DNA of 64,000 nucleotides from Ananas comosus (Eukaryota; Streptophyta; Magnoliopsida; Poales; Bromeliaceae), in assembly GCF_001540865.1 (NCBI RefSeq), contig NC_033636.1:4360784-4424783 (forward strand), written 5' to 3'. Of the stretch, positions 1 through 11,540 are shown piece after piece (the first letter of the stretch is position 1; the number at the start of each line of letters is the position of its first letter). The position numbers and the translations under genes were made by a program. The notes beneath the pieces were generated by a model. That model searched no databases. It was not told the DNA's origin and was given only the letters and a program-made list of their open reading frames with translations.

Positions 1-1090
1 TCTAAGGTATGAAGAATGGATGATTTATGGTGAAGTTATTTAATTATAATAAGTTCAGAAGGCTTAGATTGCTTTAAAAATTATTTTACTGAACTTGTAT
101 GTGTTCTGGGACCGGTCCCTGTGTTGAAGAGACCGGTTCCCCTAAGGTTCTCACTGCGTGAACATTGATGCAACCGGTCGCCTGAGATGAGAGACCGGTT
201 CCCGAACATTGGAAATTCTGTCGCGCAGCAAGGGATCGGTCTCTGGCTTGAGAGACCGGTTCTCGAACGTTGTGTTTTTGATCACGCAGCAAGGGACTGG
301 TTCCTCACTTGAGAGACCGGTCTCTCACAGACCGGTCTCCTCGAGAGGACCGGTCCCTGAGGACGACACATGTTTTTAAAAAGGACTTTTTGCAATCCTA
401 GTCTACTTTTAAGTCTTCTAAACATATAAATAAGCCATGGGGGTCATCTTAAAGTTTAAGGCTTTGAATTCTTACTAATTCTAAACCCTAGAAACTTGTT
501 TTTCCGTTCTGATGATTCTACTCACATAACAAGTTTCGAAAAATCAACAATCGACTTGGTTCTTTGATTTTACTTGAGATCTTATTCGAGAATCAAGTTG
601 ATGTTTGATTAGAAGACGGACCCTCATAGCTTATGGGATTCTAAAGCTTAATCACCACAAATCTTCGATTCTACAAGCTTCGGAAGGAGATTCGGCGTGT
701 GGATCTCGCGTGTAGCCGAGGATTCGGTGGACGCTTTGAGGAGTTGAGGCATTGACGCTGCGTAGAGTTTCGGCGAGGTCGATTGGAGGATTCCTATCGA
801 TCGAGGACCGGCGAAGATCATCATCAACAAGAAATCGGTAAATTGAGTCGTGTGTTTTTGTCAAAATCACTTGTACTCAAGCTTTCTTAGTGGATTTTCT
901 TTGCGTGATCGGTCCCGTGGGTTTTTCACTCCGGCTTGGAGTTTTTCCACGTTAAATTCTCGGTGTGCTGTTTTATTTTTCGCTATTTCATTTTATTTGC
1001 ATCGAGATTTTTGAGTTTGCCGTTTTTACACCTATTCACCCCCCTCTAGGTGTTACTTATCTTTTAGATCCTCGGGATCCATATCTTATA
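1..1090 (+). mobile_element. Copia LTR, 5' end beyond window
   Basis: This stretch aligns throughout with the complete solo Copia LTR at 45073-46286, starting about 120 bases into it. It ends in the typical 'cacccccctctaggtgtta' block followed by 'ggatccatatct' near 1085. It carries eight ACCGGT-centred sites between 111 and 354 and a TATA-like box (tataaata) at 425-432, so the order is U3 with palindromes, TATA, then R/U5. By alignment the LTR ends at about 1090 (TA in place of the usual CA). It appears inserted in the gypsy LTR that continues to 3430, but its left junction is outside the window, so solo versus full element cannot be decided. Confidence 0.8.
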
Positions 1091-3430
1091 CCGGTCACTC
1101 GGGGAGAGACCGGTTCCCGAACGCGTGCGCCCGAGGGGGGCTCTCGGGGACCGGTCCCAAGTTGTGGAGACCGGTCCCTCCGCGCGAATTCTGCCCAGTA
1201 AGGGCTGTGCAAGGATGGAAAAGTGGAGGGGTTTAAGTGCAAAATGGCCATCATATGAGGGGTGTATATAGGAAATTACCCTCTCTTTCTCTCATTCTCA
1301 TCCCCTCACTCCCTCTCATCACTCTCCCTCTCTCTCGCTAGAAAGAGAAGAAGCACAAGAAGAACAAGAAGGAGATGAAGGAAAAGGAGAAGAAGAAAAG
1401 GAAGAAGAAGAAAAGGAAGAAGAAGAAGAAGGAGAAGGAGATCAAGGAGAAGGCTTTAAACAACTCCCTCTCCCTCTCCTCTTTCCATTGGTGTAGCTCA
1501 AGAGGTAAGCTACAAACCCTAGCTTGTAGAACTTAGGGTTTTGGGTTTTGAGCTTTGGAAATGGGGTCAAATGGACCCCTAGCACCATTGTTGGTGGATC
1601 AAAGCTAAAGTTAGGGTTCCAAATAACAAATGGCAAGATGGGAACCCTAGGGCACCCAAAATGGGGTTTTTGGTGAAGTATGAGATTGATCTTATTTGAG
1701 ACCTCGTAAACCTAATTGGTAGGTCACAAAACGCTGGGGCGTAGTCGATTTCGCGATTCGACTAGTGAATTGGGAGCTATCAGCGAAATACGGCCGATTT
1801 AGCCTTGTCTTGGACCGAGAAGGACGAGATCTTGTCGTAAGGTGCGCCGAGGAGCGTTTCTAAAGCCTCTACATCGATAAAAGGTGGGGGGTGCTATCCC
1901 GAAGCTTTCAAACTCCTTTCTATGTCTTAGATTGCATTTAATCTCATTTCTTACATGTTGCATTGTAGGATTGCATAGTAGCTCCATTCCTTATACTTTC
2001 TAATTGATAACCTAGTGCATTTGGAATGCTTGATAACTTAGATAGGTGAGGATTGGGTCGGAATGTGGATCCTATGATGCGAAAGAAAATAGATGAACCC
2101 GATGGAGGTTGGTGACATAGAAAGTAGTGTTTAATGTCAAAGAACAAACGAGTGGCATCCAAATGTTAAAGAATAACGAGTGGCATTAATGTAGTGTAAA
2201 TGACACTAGAGGTTTGAGAACCTATGGATAGATGGATCCTTTAGAAAATGCCTTGTGGATAAAGAACTTAGTAAACCTAAGTACCCTCACATGGAGAGGT
2301 TGTCGATGAGTTATTGAGACATTGACTCTAGTTGTAGAGCATCCTCACTTGGAGAGGATTTGATTGGGTTATTGACTCTAGTTGTAGAGCATCCTCACTT
2401 GGAGAGGATTCGATTGGGTTGTTGACCCAAGTTGTAGGGTATCCTCACTTGGAGAGGACAGATCTAGCTCACAGTCTGCTTTTGGGGTGGTATAGCCATC
2501 CATATACCCACATGGAGGGGATTGTCGTCGAGTACTCCGGAGTGTTGTGCGACTAGGACCACTTGGAGGTCCGGACCACATGGAGGTCCGCAGACGGTCC
2601 CGGGCTTGGGTGCACTTGGAGCTCCCTCCCCACTTTGGAATTGAAAGGTGAGTTATTGGCGAACCCTAGGGCTTCGCTACAGATTGGGTAAAAGAACAGT
2701 GAACAATGTCATTGAACATTATCATTCGAACATAGATCGAATTTGTTAGAATGATAGTAAACCTTTACTATATGATGCATGCATTCATTACACATGATTA
2801 TGGGCATAGTAGCATAGTTTTCCTACTATCACATTTATGGCATTTAGATATCTATCTATCTATCTATCTATTGTTGCTTGTGCCCACTTGGACCTAGTGG
2901 GGAGATCGGCAGAGTCGGCGGCCGAGCCCACTGGGAACTATGGAAGATAGTTCTCACCCCACTCTATTTCCAGTGGTAGGTACAGGGTTGCCGAGAGAGG
3001 ACCGCGGCAAGGGCATTGCGGCCGACCAGTGAGACCATGGTAGTATAATAGCTTCCCTTTTTGCATTAGTACACCTATGTATTGAGAGAGATTCATTGTA
3101 GGTGAGGATTTGGAGAGCTATGTATTTTGGATGAAAGATGTAATCATTTAAAGAAAATGATGTAAATGAAAAGGATGAACTATTGTTATAGTTAGCAAGG
3201 TACTCTCTTTACTTCATATGTTATTCCTGTGGATTACTTGCTCTCGTAGTTGTTGGCACAATTTGTGCCCCGTTGAATGTGTATGTTTAGAATTTAAATT
3301 CTTGGGAAATTCTTGTACACATTCTTGTTGTGAGCCTTGGGCGGACAGGGGAGGTGCTGTCTGTTCGGCGGACCGCTCGCCGCGCCCGAATCGTGCCAAA
3401 TTGGTAGTGATCTCGGGGCGGGGCGTGACA
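1091..3430 (+). mobile_element. Gypsy (Tekay-like) LTR, 3' portion
   Basis: The end at 3430 has the family terminus GGGGCGTGACA, preceded by the GTTCGGCGG and cgcgcccgaa blocks shared with the other gypsy LTRs here. Four ACCGGT sites lie at 1090-1175 and a TATA-like box at 1265-1270, then a purine-rich gaagaag leader. What follows 3430 is a tandem repeat without a primer-binding site, so this is a 3' LTR or a solo LTR in plus orientation, not a 5' LTR. Its start is hidden by the Copia LTR and the window edge. Confidence 0.75.
2321..2462 (+). repeat. Minisatellite inside gypsy LTR
   Basis: About three imperfect units of roughly 50 bases repeat the phrase 'catcctcacttggagagga'. A (TATC)n microsatellite of about six units follows at 2848-2871. 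Both lie in the R/U5 half of the LTR. Confidence 0.7.
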
Positions 3431-5708
3431 TGAGTAGTCTAATGTTGTTCCGGTTTTTGTTCTTGTGAACATTGACATCGATTCGTTCCAAATTTACACT
3501 CTCGGGGCATAATAGAACAATATAATTAGGTTTTACGCTTTATTAGATAGAATGAGAAAAAGTACCCGTTGCAAAGTTATACTGTTAGGGTGCAACTGAG
3601 TAGTCTAATGTTATTCTGATTTTTATTCTTGTGAACGTTGACATCGATTCGTTCCAAATTTACAATCTCGGGGCATAATAGAACAATATAATTAGGTTTT
3701 ACTCTTTGTTCGATAGAATGCGAAAAAGTACTCGTTGTAAAGATATACTGTTAGGGCGCAACTGAGTATTCTAATGTTGATCTGGTTTTGGTTCTTATGA
3801 ATGTAGACATCAATTCATTCCAAATTTGCACTCTCGGGGCATAATAGAACAATATAATTAGGTTTTACACTTTGTTCGATAGAATGAGAAAAAGTACTCG
3901 TTGTAAAGTTATACTGTTAGGGCGCAACGAAGTATTCTAATGTTGTTCCGGTTTTGGTTCTTGTGAACGTTGACATCGATTCACTCAAAATTTACACTCT
4001 CGGGGCATAATAGAACAATATAATTAGGTTTTACTTTTTGTTCGATCGAATGAGAAAAAGCACTCGTTGTAAAGTTATACNGTTTTTGTTCTTGTGAGCG
4101 TTGACATCGATTCGTTCCAAATTTACACTCTCTAGGCATAATAGAACAATATAATTAGGTTTTACGCTTTCTTCAAAAAAATGAGAAAAATTACTCGTTG
4201 CAAAGTTATACAGTTAGGGCGCAACTGAGTAGTCTAATGTTATTCCGGTTTTTGTTCTTATGAGCGTTGACATCGATTCGTTCCAAATTTACAATCTCTG
4301 GGCATAATAGAACAATATAATTAGATTTTACGCTTTCTTCGATAAAATGAGAAAAAGCACTCGTTGCAAAGTTATTCTGTTATGGCGCAACTGAGTTGTT
4401 TAATGTTGTTCCGGTTTTTGTTCTTGTGAGCGTTGATATCGATTCGTTCCAAATTTACACTCTCTGGGCATCATAGAACAATATAATTAGGTTTTACGAT
4501 TTTTTTTATAAAATGAGAAAAATTACTCGTTGCAAAGTTATACTGTTATGGCGCAACTGAAGTGCCTAATGTTGTTCCAGTTTTTGTTCTTGTGAGCGTT
4601 GACATCGATTCGTTCCAAATTTACACTCTCTAGGCATAATAGAACAATATAATTAGGCTTTACGCTTTCTTCGATAAAATGAGAAAAAGTACTCGTTGCA
4701 AAGTTATACTGTTAGGGCGCAACAGATTTGTCTAATGTTGTTCCGGTTTTTGTTCTTATGAGCGTTGACATCGATTCGTTCCAAATTTACACTCTCTGGG
4801 CATAATAGAACAATGTAATTGGATTTCACGCTTTTTTCGATAAAATGAGAAAAAGCACTTGTTGCAAAGTTATTCTGTTATGGCGCAACTGAGTTGTTTA
4901 ATGTTGTTCGGATTTTTGTTCTTGTGAGCGTTGACATCGATTCGTTCTAAATTTACACTCTCGGGGCATAATAGAACAATATAATTAGGTTTTACGCTTT
5001 CTTCGATAAAATAAGAAAAAGCACTCGTTGCAAAGTTATACTGTTTGGGCGCAACTGAGTAGTCTAATGTTATTCCGATTTTTGTTCTTATGAACGGTGA
5101 CATCGATTCGTTCCAAATTTATAATCAAGGGGTAAAATAGAACAATATAATTAGGTTTTACTCTTTGTTCGATAGAATGCGAAAATATACTCGTTGTAAA
5201 GTTATACTGTTAGAGCACAACTGAGTATTCTAATGTTGTTCCGGTTTTGGTTCATATGAATGTTGACCTCAATTCATTCCAAATTTGCACTCTCGAGGCA
5301 TAATAGAACAATATAATTAGGTTTTACTCTTTGTTCGATAGAATGAGAAAAAGTAATCGTTGTAAAGTTATACTGTTAGGGCGCAACGAAGTATTCTATT
5401 GTTGTTCCGGTTTAGGTTCTTATGAACGTTGACATCAATTCCTTCCAAATTTACACTCTCTGGGCATAATAGAACAATATAATTAGNNNNNNNNNNNNNN
5501 NNNNNNNNNNNTGAGCGTTGACATCGATTCGTTCCAAATTTACACTCTCTGGGCATAATAGAACAATATAATTTGGTTTTACGCTTTCTTCGATAAAATG
5601 AGAAAAAGTATTCGTTGCAAAGTTCTACTGTTAGGGCGCAACTGAGTAGTCTAATGTTGTTCCGGTTTTGGTTCTTTTGAACGTTGACATCCATTCGTTC
5701 CAAATTTT
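3431..5708. repeat. 166-bp tandem repeat array
   Basis: The word 'tgagtagtctaatgtt' and its variants recur at about 3431, 3597, 3763, 3929, 4225, 4392, 4558, 4724, 4890, 5057, 5222, 5388 and 5643, giving a constant spacing of 166-167 bases. Each unit contains 'ttcgttccaaatttacac', 'gggcataatagaacaatat' and 'gaaaaagtactcgttg'. Roughly 13-14 copies are present, diverged by scattered substitutions. The array holds a single N at 4081 and a 25-base N block at 5487-5511, so its true copy number is unknown. No open frame is conserved between units. The unit length is in the range of a satellite or nucleosome repeat; function is not shown. Confidence 0.9.
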
Positions 5709-6855
5709 AATTTATCTCAAACAGATTTAAATATTAATTCTTATCCAAATAGGATTTAACTACAAATCTAACCAAATCCTAACAACATGAACAAAGTACC
5801 AAGAGTGTTAGTTTTATGTTAGAATTATATCTAAATACCAGCAAAATTTGAGCTGTTGATTAAGTATTTTTATATATATTAAGCACTACCATGTCCTCGT
5901 AATGATATGTTCTATTTCACTTATGTGATAGATATTGAAATGTGCCTAAGCAAAGTTAGTGGAACTGTATCGCATTGAAAGGTTAGTAGAGCCTTTTTGT
6001 GGGTCACACACAAGTTGAATTGCAAAAAAGTAATGCTATGCCCCCTCCTAAAAGTAGATGTGAGTAGATATTTAGTTAAACTGGTTCGTTTGGGCTCTGT
6101 GGGACACACATTATATGATTTAAATTCATTGATTTTGATTCTGTATGTTCTGATATCAAAATTTATGTCATAAAATGATGAGCGTGGGAATTGAACTTAA
6201 GAGGTACCTCTTAGAACAGAGAAGGCTTAGGATATACCATATTATCCAAAAGTTCGATTAGACTATTCTGACATCTGAATAACCTGAGAGCAGACATAGC
6301 TAAAGAATCAAATGGCAGCTAGGAGAAGATGGGTGATTTAGTTGGCAAATAAAATTCAAGTAAATTTAACCTGAGATAAAAACTGCACAACATAAATAAA
6401 AGAAAGAAAAGAAGAAAGCAAACATATATGAAGCAGATGATTTATCGCAGTTCGATCTTTTCACCTACTCTAGTCCGGTCCTCTATCTTCTCAAGACTCT
6501 CATATAAATATGATTAGTTAATTCAGATTTGGCAAAAATTCAGCACGGATATAATTCGAATAAAATTCGTATCTCAATTTTTAAATTTATTGAAAAATAT
6601 GACTTAAAAAATGGATTTGCCAATTTTTCGGATATGCGATTTATATGAAAATTATACGTTCACCAATTAAATAAAAAATTCAGCTATTAAACTAAGTTTT
6701 CTTCTCTAGATTTATGCTACTAGCATACATAAATTCTTAAGAATATAAAAATAGAGAGCTCCAAAGTAAAATAGATTAATAAAAAAGTAATAACAAATTT
6801 TATTATCGTCTCCATCTTCATTTTTTTCAGAATCCACATACTCCGAAAGTTTATG
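5709..6855. other. AT-rich DNA without recognised feature
   Basis: No convincing open frame, RNA gene or repeat boundary is visible. The stretch is AT-rich, with poly-A/T runs and no similarity that I can see to the LTR elements elsewhere in the window. Confidence 0.5.
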
Positions 6856-7214
6856 AAGTTTTTCAATAATACACGAATAATTCGGCAATTATTTGGAAAA
6901 AAATTTTATTCAAAAATTTTACGTGTTTGTTTGGCTGAATAGATCGGCATACGAGAGTTATTTTAAAAATAACTGTATTTTATCCAAGGCAAGTCCCCCG
7001 GGACCACGGCAAGACTTGCCTTGGGTCTAGGGTTCCGAGCCGTGCTGTGCCGGGCCAACGGCCTCTCCTCGTGCCTGGCCGTCGGGCCCCAGAAATGCAG
7101 CCCAGCACGGCCTGAAGAGCCTGGCCGGCCCGGCCCGGCCCGGCACGAATGCTACAATATCTGTGCCGGGCCGGGCGGCCGGCTGCCCGGCCCGTTTTAC
7201 ACTCCTAACTAGCA
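6856..7214 (+). mobile_element. GC-rich repeat, copy 1 of inverted pair
   Basis: The copy runs from 'tttttcaataatacacga' to 'ttttacactcctaactagca' and is matched, inverted, at 8873-9215. It contains an internal 11-base inverted repeat (caaggcaagtc ... gacttgccttg, about 6984-7022) and a tract of gggccggg/cccggcc words. The terminus reading 'ggagtgtaaaacgggccggg' on the minus strand resembles ends of plant hAT-type elements, but no matching inverted repeat is seen at the other end. Class is therefore uncertain. Confidence 0.6.
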
Positions 7215-7417
7215 CTCTGCGATAGGCTGGGTCTACCACTTGTTCCAAAACCAACTCTATATCCTAATCTATTTTAAATAAAGTTCGGATAATTACAAAT
7301 TATGAATTCTCTTAAATTTTGCTTCACACAATTTTTGGTTGCATCATAAAACAATTTGGATGTAAAAATTCGAGACATATTTAATAGAACTTTTTGTATA
7401 TATATATATATATATAT

Positions 7418-7998
7418 AGAGTGAGGCTACTATGCTATCGGAAGCACGGAGCCTTCCGTGCTTCCAGCTCGTTTTCGATGTTGTGATTTTTGAATCGTCG
7501 ATCGGCTCCGTTAAACTTGATCTAGAGTATTTGNNNNNNNNNNNNNNNNNNNNNNNNNTAGTAATTTGAAGTACCTAGAAAATAAATTTATGATTTACGA
7601 TATCATTTGGCCTAGTGAACGAAGGGGCTCAAAATGCACGGCTGAAAAATAAAATCTTACAAATGTAATAATATGACATTAAATTTTAAATCAAGATATT
7701 GAACTTGTTTTATATAGTATAATAAGAATTTTCTATCAAAATTTCACTGTGATTTGGATATTTTCACCGTTAAACTTGCAAACGGCTCATACGGCATTGA
7801 AATTTGTTGATTTTGAGCCATTCGATCAACTAGGCAAATGAATATCGAAAAAATAATAAAATTATTTTCTAGTACTCCAAATACTTCTTAGATCAATTTA
7901 CCGAGCCGATGCGACTCGATTTGAAAGTCGCAACATCGAAAACGAGCTGGAATCGACGGAAGGCTCCGTGCTTGCCAATAGCATAGTATAGTCTCACT

Positions 7999-8001
<3 letters not shown>
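7418..8001. mobile_element. MITE with ~70-bp terminal inverted repeats
   Basis: The left end 'agagtgaggctactatgct' continues through 'gcacggagccttccgtgctt' to 'cagctcgttttcgatgttg'. The right end at about 7925-8001 reads the same on the other strand with a few differences. Both outer flanks are (TA)n microsatellite, so the exact duplication cannot be told, but a TA-type target is likely. There is no coding frame. A 25-base N block at 7534-7558 lies inside. Confidence 0.75.
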
Positions 8002-8034
<33 letters not shown>

Positions 8035-8037
<3 letters not shown>

Positions 8038-9290
8038 TCGGCTACTATGCTATTAATAGTACGAAGCACTTGTGCTACCTAATTTTTCCGCGCGTTAGAT
8101 CTAGCCCTTTTGTGATTCATTTCACCAGTTAGATCATACATTCACCACACACCACTCAAACCATAGGGGCCCACATCATCCTAACCGACATTCTTAATCC
8201 AATACAACCCAACTGGGTGTAGCACAATTGCTTGGTGCTATTAATAGCATAGTAGCGCTAGTTCTATATGAGTCCGGCTAACTATGCTATTAAATGTACG
8301 AATGCGGCTTGTGGCTACAAGTTTTCCGCCGTTAGAATGCTACACTTTTGATTATTTCATCCGTTTAGATCATAACTATTCAACCAACCACCACTCAAAT
8401 CCTAGGGGCCACATCAATGCCTAACCGCACCATCTCTTCATCCAATGGCCCAAAAAACTGAGGTAGCACCAATGACTTGGTGCTATTAATAGCATAGTAG
8501 CCTAGTTCTACTATGAGCCGGCTACTATGGCTATTAATTGTACGAAGCACTTGGTGCTACCCAAGTTTTCCGCCGTTAGAGTCTATCCCTTTTGAACATT
8601 TTTCACGATCCGTTAGATCATTCTAATTCAACCAACCACCCACCAAACCCTTAAGGGGGGGGGCCCCAATATCATCCTTAACGCACATCTCTTAATCAAT
8701 GCCGAAAACTGGGTAGCGACAATGACTTGGTGCTATTTAATAGCAATACCTAGTTCTATATGAGTCCGGCTAACTATGCTATTAATAGTATGAAGCACTT
8801 GGTGCTAACCAAGTTTTCCGTAGCCGTTAGATCTACCCTTTTGACATTATCATCCCGTTAGATATACTATTCATGCTAGTTAGAGTGTAAAACGGCCGGG
8901 CAGCCGGCCGCCCGGCCCGCACGGATATTGTACATTCGCGGGCGGGCTCGGGCCGGCAGGCTCTTCGGGCCGTGCTGGGCTGCATTTTCTGGGGCCGACG
9001 GCCAGGCATGAGGAGAGCCGTTGGCCGCACAGCAGGCCCGGAACCCCTAGACCCAAGGCAAGTCTTGGCCGTGTCCCGGGGGACCTTGCGTTGGATAAAA
9101 TCGTTTATTTTAAATAATTTCGTAGCCGATCTTATTCAGCCAACAAACATGCGAAATTTTTGAATAAAATTTTTTTGCCAAATAATTGCCGAATTATTCG
9201 TGTTTATTGAAAAAACTGCACTCTCTTAATCGCAATCCAAAACTGGGTACACCATGACTTGGTGCTATTATCGCGATAGTAACCTAGTTT
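8035..9290 (+). mobile_element. Tandem cluster of four ~240-bp MITE copies
   Basis: Copies begin at about 8035, 8269, 8514 and 8761. Each starts 'gagtccggctactatgcta' and ends 'tagcatagtagcctagttct', so the ends are inverted repeats (ggctactatgctattaatag). Shared internal words are 'ttttccgccgttagat' and 'gacttggtgctattaatag'. The fourth copy is interrupted at 8872 by the GC-rich element and resumes at about 9216-9290. The family shares the core 'ggctactatgctat' with the neighbouring MITE at 7418-8001, suggesting related termini. Numerous one-base insertions differ between copies. Confidence 0.75.
8873..9215 (-). mobile_element. GC-rich repeat, copy 2 of inverted pair
   Basis: This is the reverse complement of 6856-7214 with about ten percent mismatches and small indels. 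It begins 'tgctagttagagtgtaaaac' and ends 'tgtttattgaaaaaactg'. It sits within the fourth MITE copy, whose middle (about 60 bases) is missing at the insertion point, so insertion came with a deletion or a rearrangement. Confidence 0.65.
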
Positions 9291-9960
9291 ATATATATAT
9301 ATAAATATATATTATATATAATATATATATATAATATATATTATATATACAAAATGATAAGCCAAAAGCTGTTTAATTAAAAAATGAAAATTCCCCTAAC
9401 TATATATTCGGAGGCAATTAACTATATCTGAACATCATAATTTATCTCTAAGTAAATTTAATAGTTTATTTTAGATGGCTATTTTTGATGTCCTAGTTTA
9501 GCATTAGAGTTCCTGCAAACCCAAAAAAACAAAAAATTATAACTAAACTAAAACTGAGCTGAAATTTCTTTGAGTACGGATTTTTACAGTTTGAGCGTGG
9601 AAAACTTAACGATCCATAATTTTTCGCTCGAGTGTTTGTTTATTAGTGTACAATCTCAATTCAAAAAACACCATTCTAGAGAATCTATGCAAGAGCAACA
9701 CAACGTGGTTTGAACCGATTTTGGGATCCAAATTTTGGGATCCGAATTCAACTGTTAGGTCTCTGTTTTTATATTATTAAATTATTTTGAAAAATTCTTA
9801 GGTCTCTGTTTCCTTTTTTTTTTTTCCGCCTCCTTTTTTTTCACATTCATTGTGTCATTGAGAGATAGACAAAACGTTCTGTAGACACAACCTCTAAACT
9901 ACAACGATCAAGCACACACTCTGCTCATGCAAAATACACACTCCCAGCAGCGCATCTCAC
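9291..9960. other. AT-rich spacer with microsatellite
   Basis: A (TA)n-like tract fills about 9291-9350. Interrupted poly-T runs lie at about 9813-9841. I see no gene or element boundary in the rest. Confidence 0.5.
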
Positions 9961-10960
9961 CCCTGCCGTGATCGAAATCGGATCCGAAACACTGCGTGAT
10001 CTCTCGATACCGGGTAGATCAGACTGTCTCCTCTTTCGCGATCTCGTACTCCACGTATCTTATGCCCAATGCCTCGCAGTCGCTCTCCGAATCGTGGCTG
10101 CAGGCCTCATTCAGCTCCCCCGCACGGCACGACTGCACCGCCGTCATCTGCGCCGTCCGCAGAAGCATGTTGTCAGCCCCGCTCGTGAAGCCATCATCGC
10201 GTCGCACGAGTTCACAACCTCACGCGAACTCGCGACGTCCCCCGTTGCCTCCGTCGCGCCGACACCACTCTGAATCTCGCTCTTCGCCATCGACATCCCC
10301 ACCTTCCTTTCTCGTTCATCACGACCTCTGACGCGCTCTTTCGTCAGCAGCATCAGTAGTCTCGGATTTCGCCTCTTATCTACCTCGCTCTCTTCAGCGG
10401 GGGGAAGCATTGTCTCAGGAACTCCTTGAAGTCGCTCACTGGAATAGTTATTTGGAGATATCGAGGATCAATGCCCGAGCTCTTTGTGCTATTTTAGTCC
10501 ACATGAACGAAGGGGAAGCAATGAACTCGCTCTCGCCGTCGAGGTCGATGATCGATATTTGAGAGTTGCAGTTAGCATTGGCGTGGTACTTCATGAATCC
10601 ATTGCCAGTGAAGTTCGTGACGAGGAACCGAACGCTCGCCGTTATATTCGGCGAGAGTGATTAGAGGGGGATCAGAATGTCGTGAAGTCGTGGAAGAGAT
10701 TTCCGACGAACCCGCCCGTCGAAGAAGACGATCGCCGGGACTTCCGTGCCTGGAAGTGCAGAAGGGATCTGATCATTTGCCGGAGAAGAATTATGTGAGT
10801 TCTTGATTGAGTCCATGGTGTTCTGCTCGCCACTTTTCGCGCGTACGGCCTGATCTTGTATGATGGATGAGAGGTGTTGTTGTTGTTGTCGAAGGCCGCC
10901 GAGATGATGACCAAAACGCGACAATTTGATATCGCGTGGTCGCCAGGTAACAAGTGTCAG
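9960..10960 (-). other. GC-rich coding-like stretch, unidentified
   Basis: Base composition rises sharply against the AT-rich flanks. On the minus strand, open segments in different frames succeed each other. From about 10640 to 10480 they include fragments such as RFLVTNFTGNGFMKYHANA and ISIIDLDGESEFIASPSF; from about 10200 to 10020, SESDCEALGIRYVEYEIAKE. No single frame is open throughout. I do not recognise the protein. It may be a decayed or frame-shifted host gene fragment, or a multi-exon gene whose introns I cannot place. It is not similar to any retroelement protein in this window. Confidence 0.3.
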
Positions 10961-11378
10961 ATCTTTGTTTGGCGAGTAGTCGCAAACCGATTTTGTTCTT
11001 TGGATTTAAACATCTGTGTTTGACAGAGAACTGTATATTAGAATATATGTGATGGATAAAATACACAACACAATTCTTTTTTCGGCTTAATGAAGACAGC
11101 AGGTAGGCTTGCTACTTTTATATTCTCAAAGAAAAAAAAAAGAAGAAGATAAATAACCATCTTTTGTAAAGCTGATTCTAATTGATACAAAAAATTATCT
11201 AATATATCACCCTTTTTTCCCATTTTTGTTTATTAAGGCTATTGACAAAAGGTAATTTTTTCTTGTATCTACCAAATGCATAAGCTTAGATATCTTTAAA
11301 TATACTTGGGGCATGATATATAGCATTGAATATATATGGATGCAGGCAGAACCTATTATATACGTACCCTTGGGGTTG

Positions 11379-11540
11379 ATTTTTTTTTTTTTTGAGAGGA
11401 TAGGTAGTACGCGCTACCCGCTTGTTATTTTATTAGAAATAAACTTAGCGTAGAAATGAATCATTAGGATTCGAACTTGGGTCTCAGGGTACCAACGCAA
11501 GCCTTGCCACTTGCCTAAGGGACCGGTCGGTCTGGGTGAT
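11379..11540 (-). mobile_element. Probable tRNA-derived SINE
   Basis: Read on the minus strand, the stretch has a B-box-like word (agttcgaatcc, at about 11470-11483) some 45 bases after a weaker A-box-like word around 'caagtggcaagg'. It then runs through a non-coding body to an A-tract of about 15 bases (the poly-T at 11379-11393). The flanks 'ggggttgatt' on the left and 'gggtgatt' on the right are candidate imperfect target duplications. It is not a tRNA gene, because no cloverleaf can be completed. Confidence 0.45.

Noticed and set aside
5368..5703. Open frame across the N block
   Set aside because: The frame spans undetermined bases within the tandem repeat and is not conserved between units.
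3431..5708. CRISPR-like regular repeat
   Set aside because: Units of 166 bases are contiguous and similar over their whole length, with no unique spacers. It is a tandem satellite-type array.
11466..11490. tRNA-like B-box word
   Set aside because: No cloverleaf or anticodon arm can be built, so it is reported as part of a probable SINE and not as a tRNA gene.
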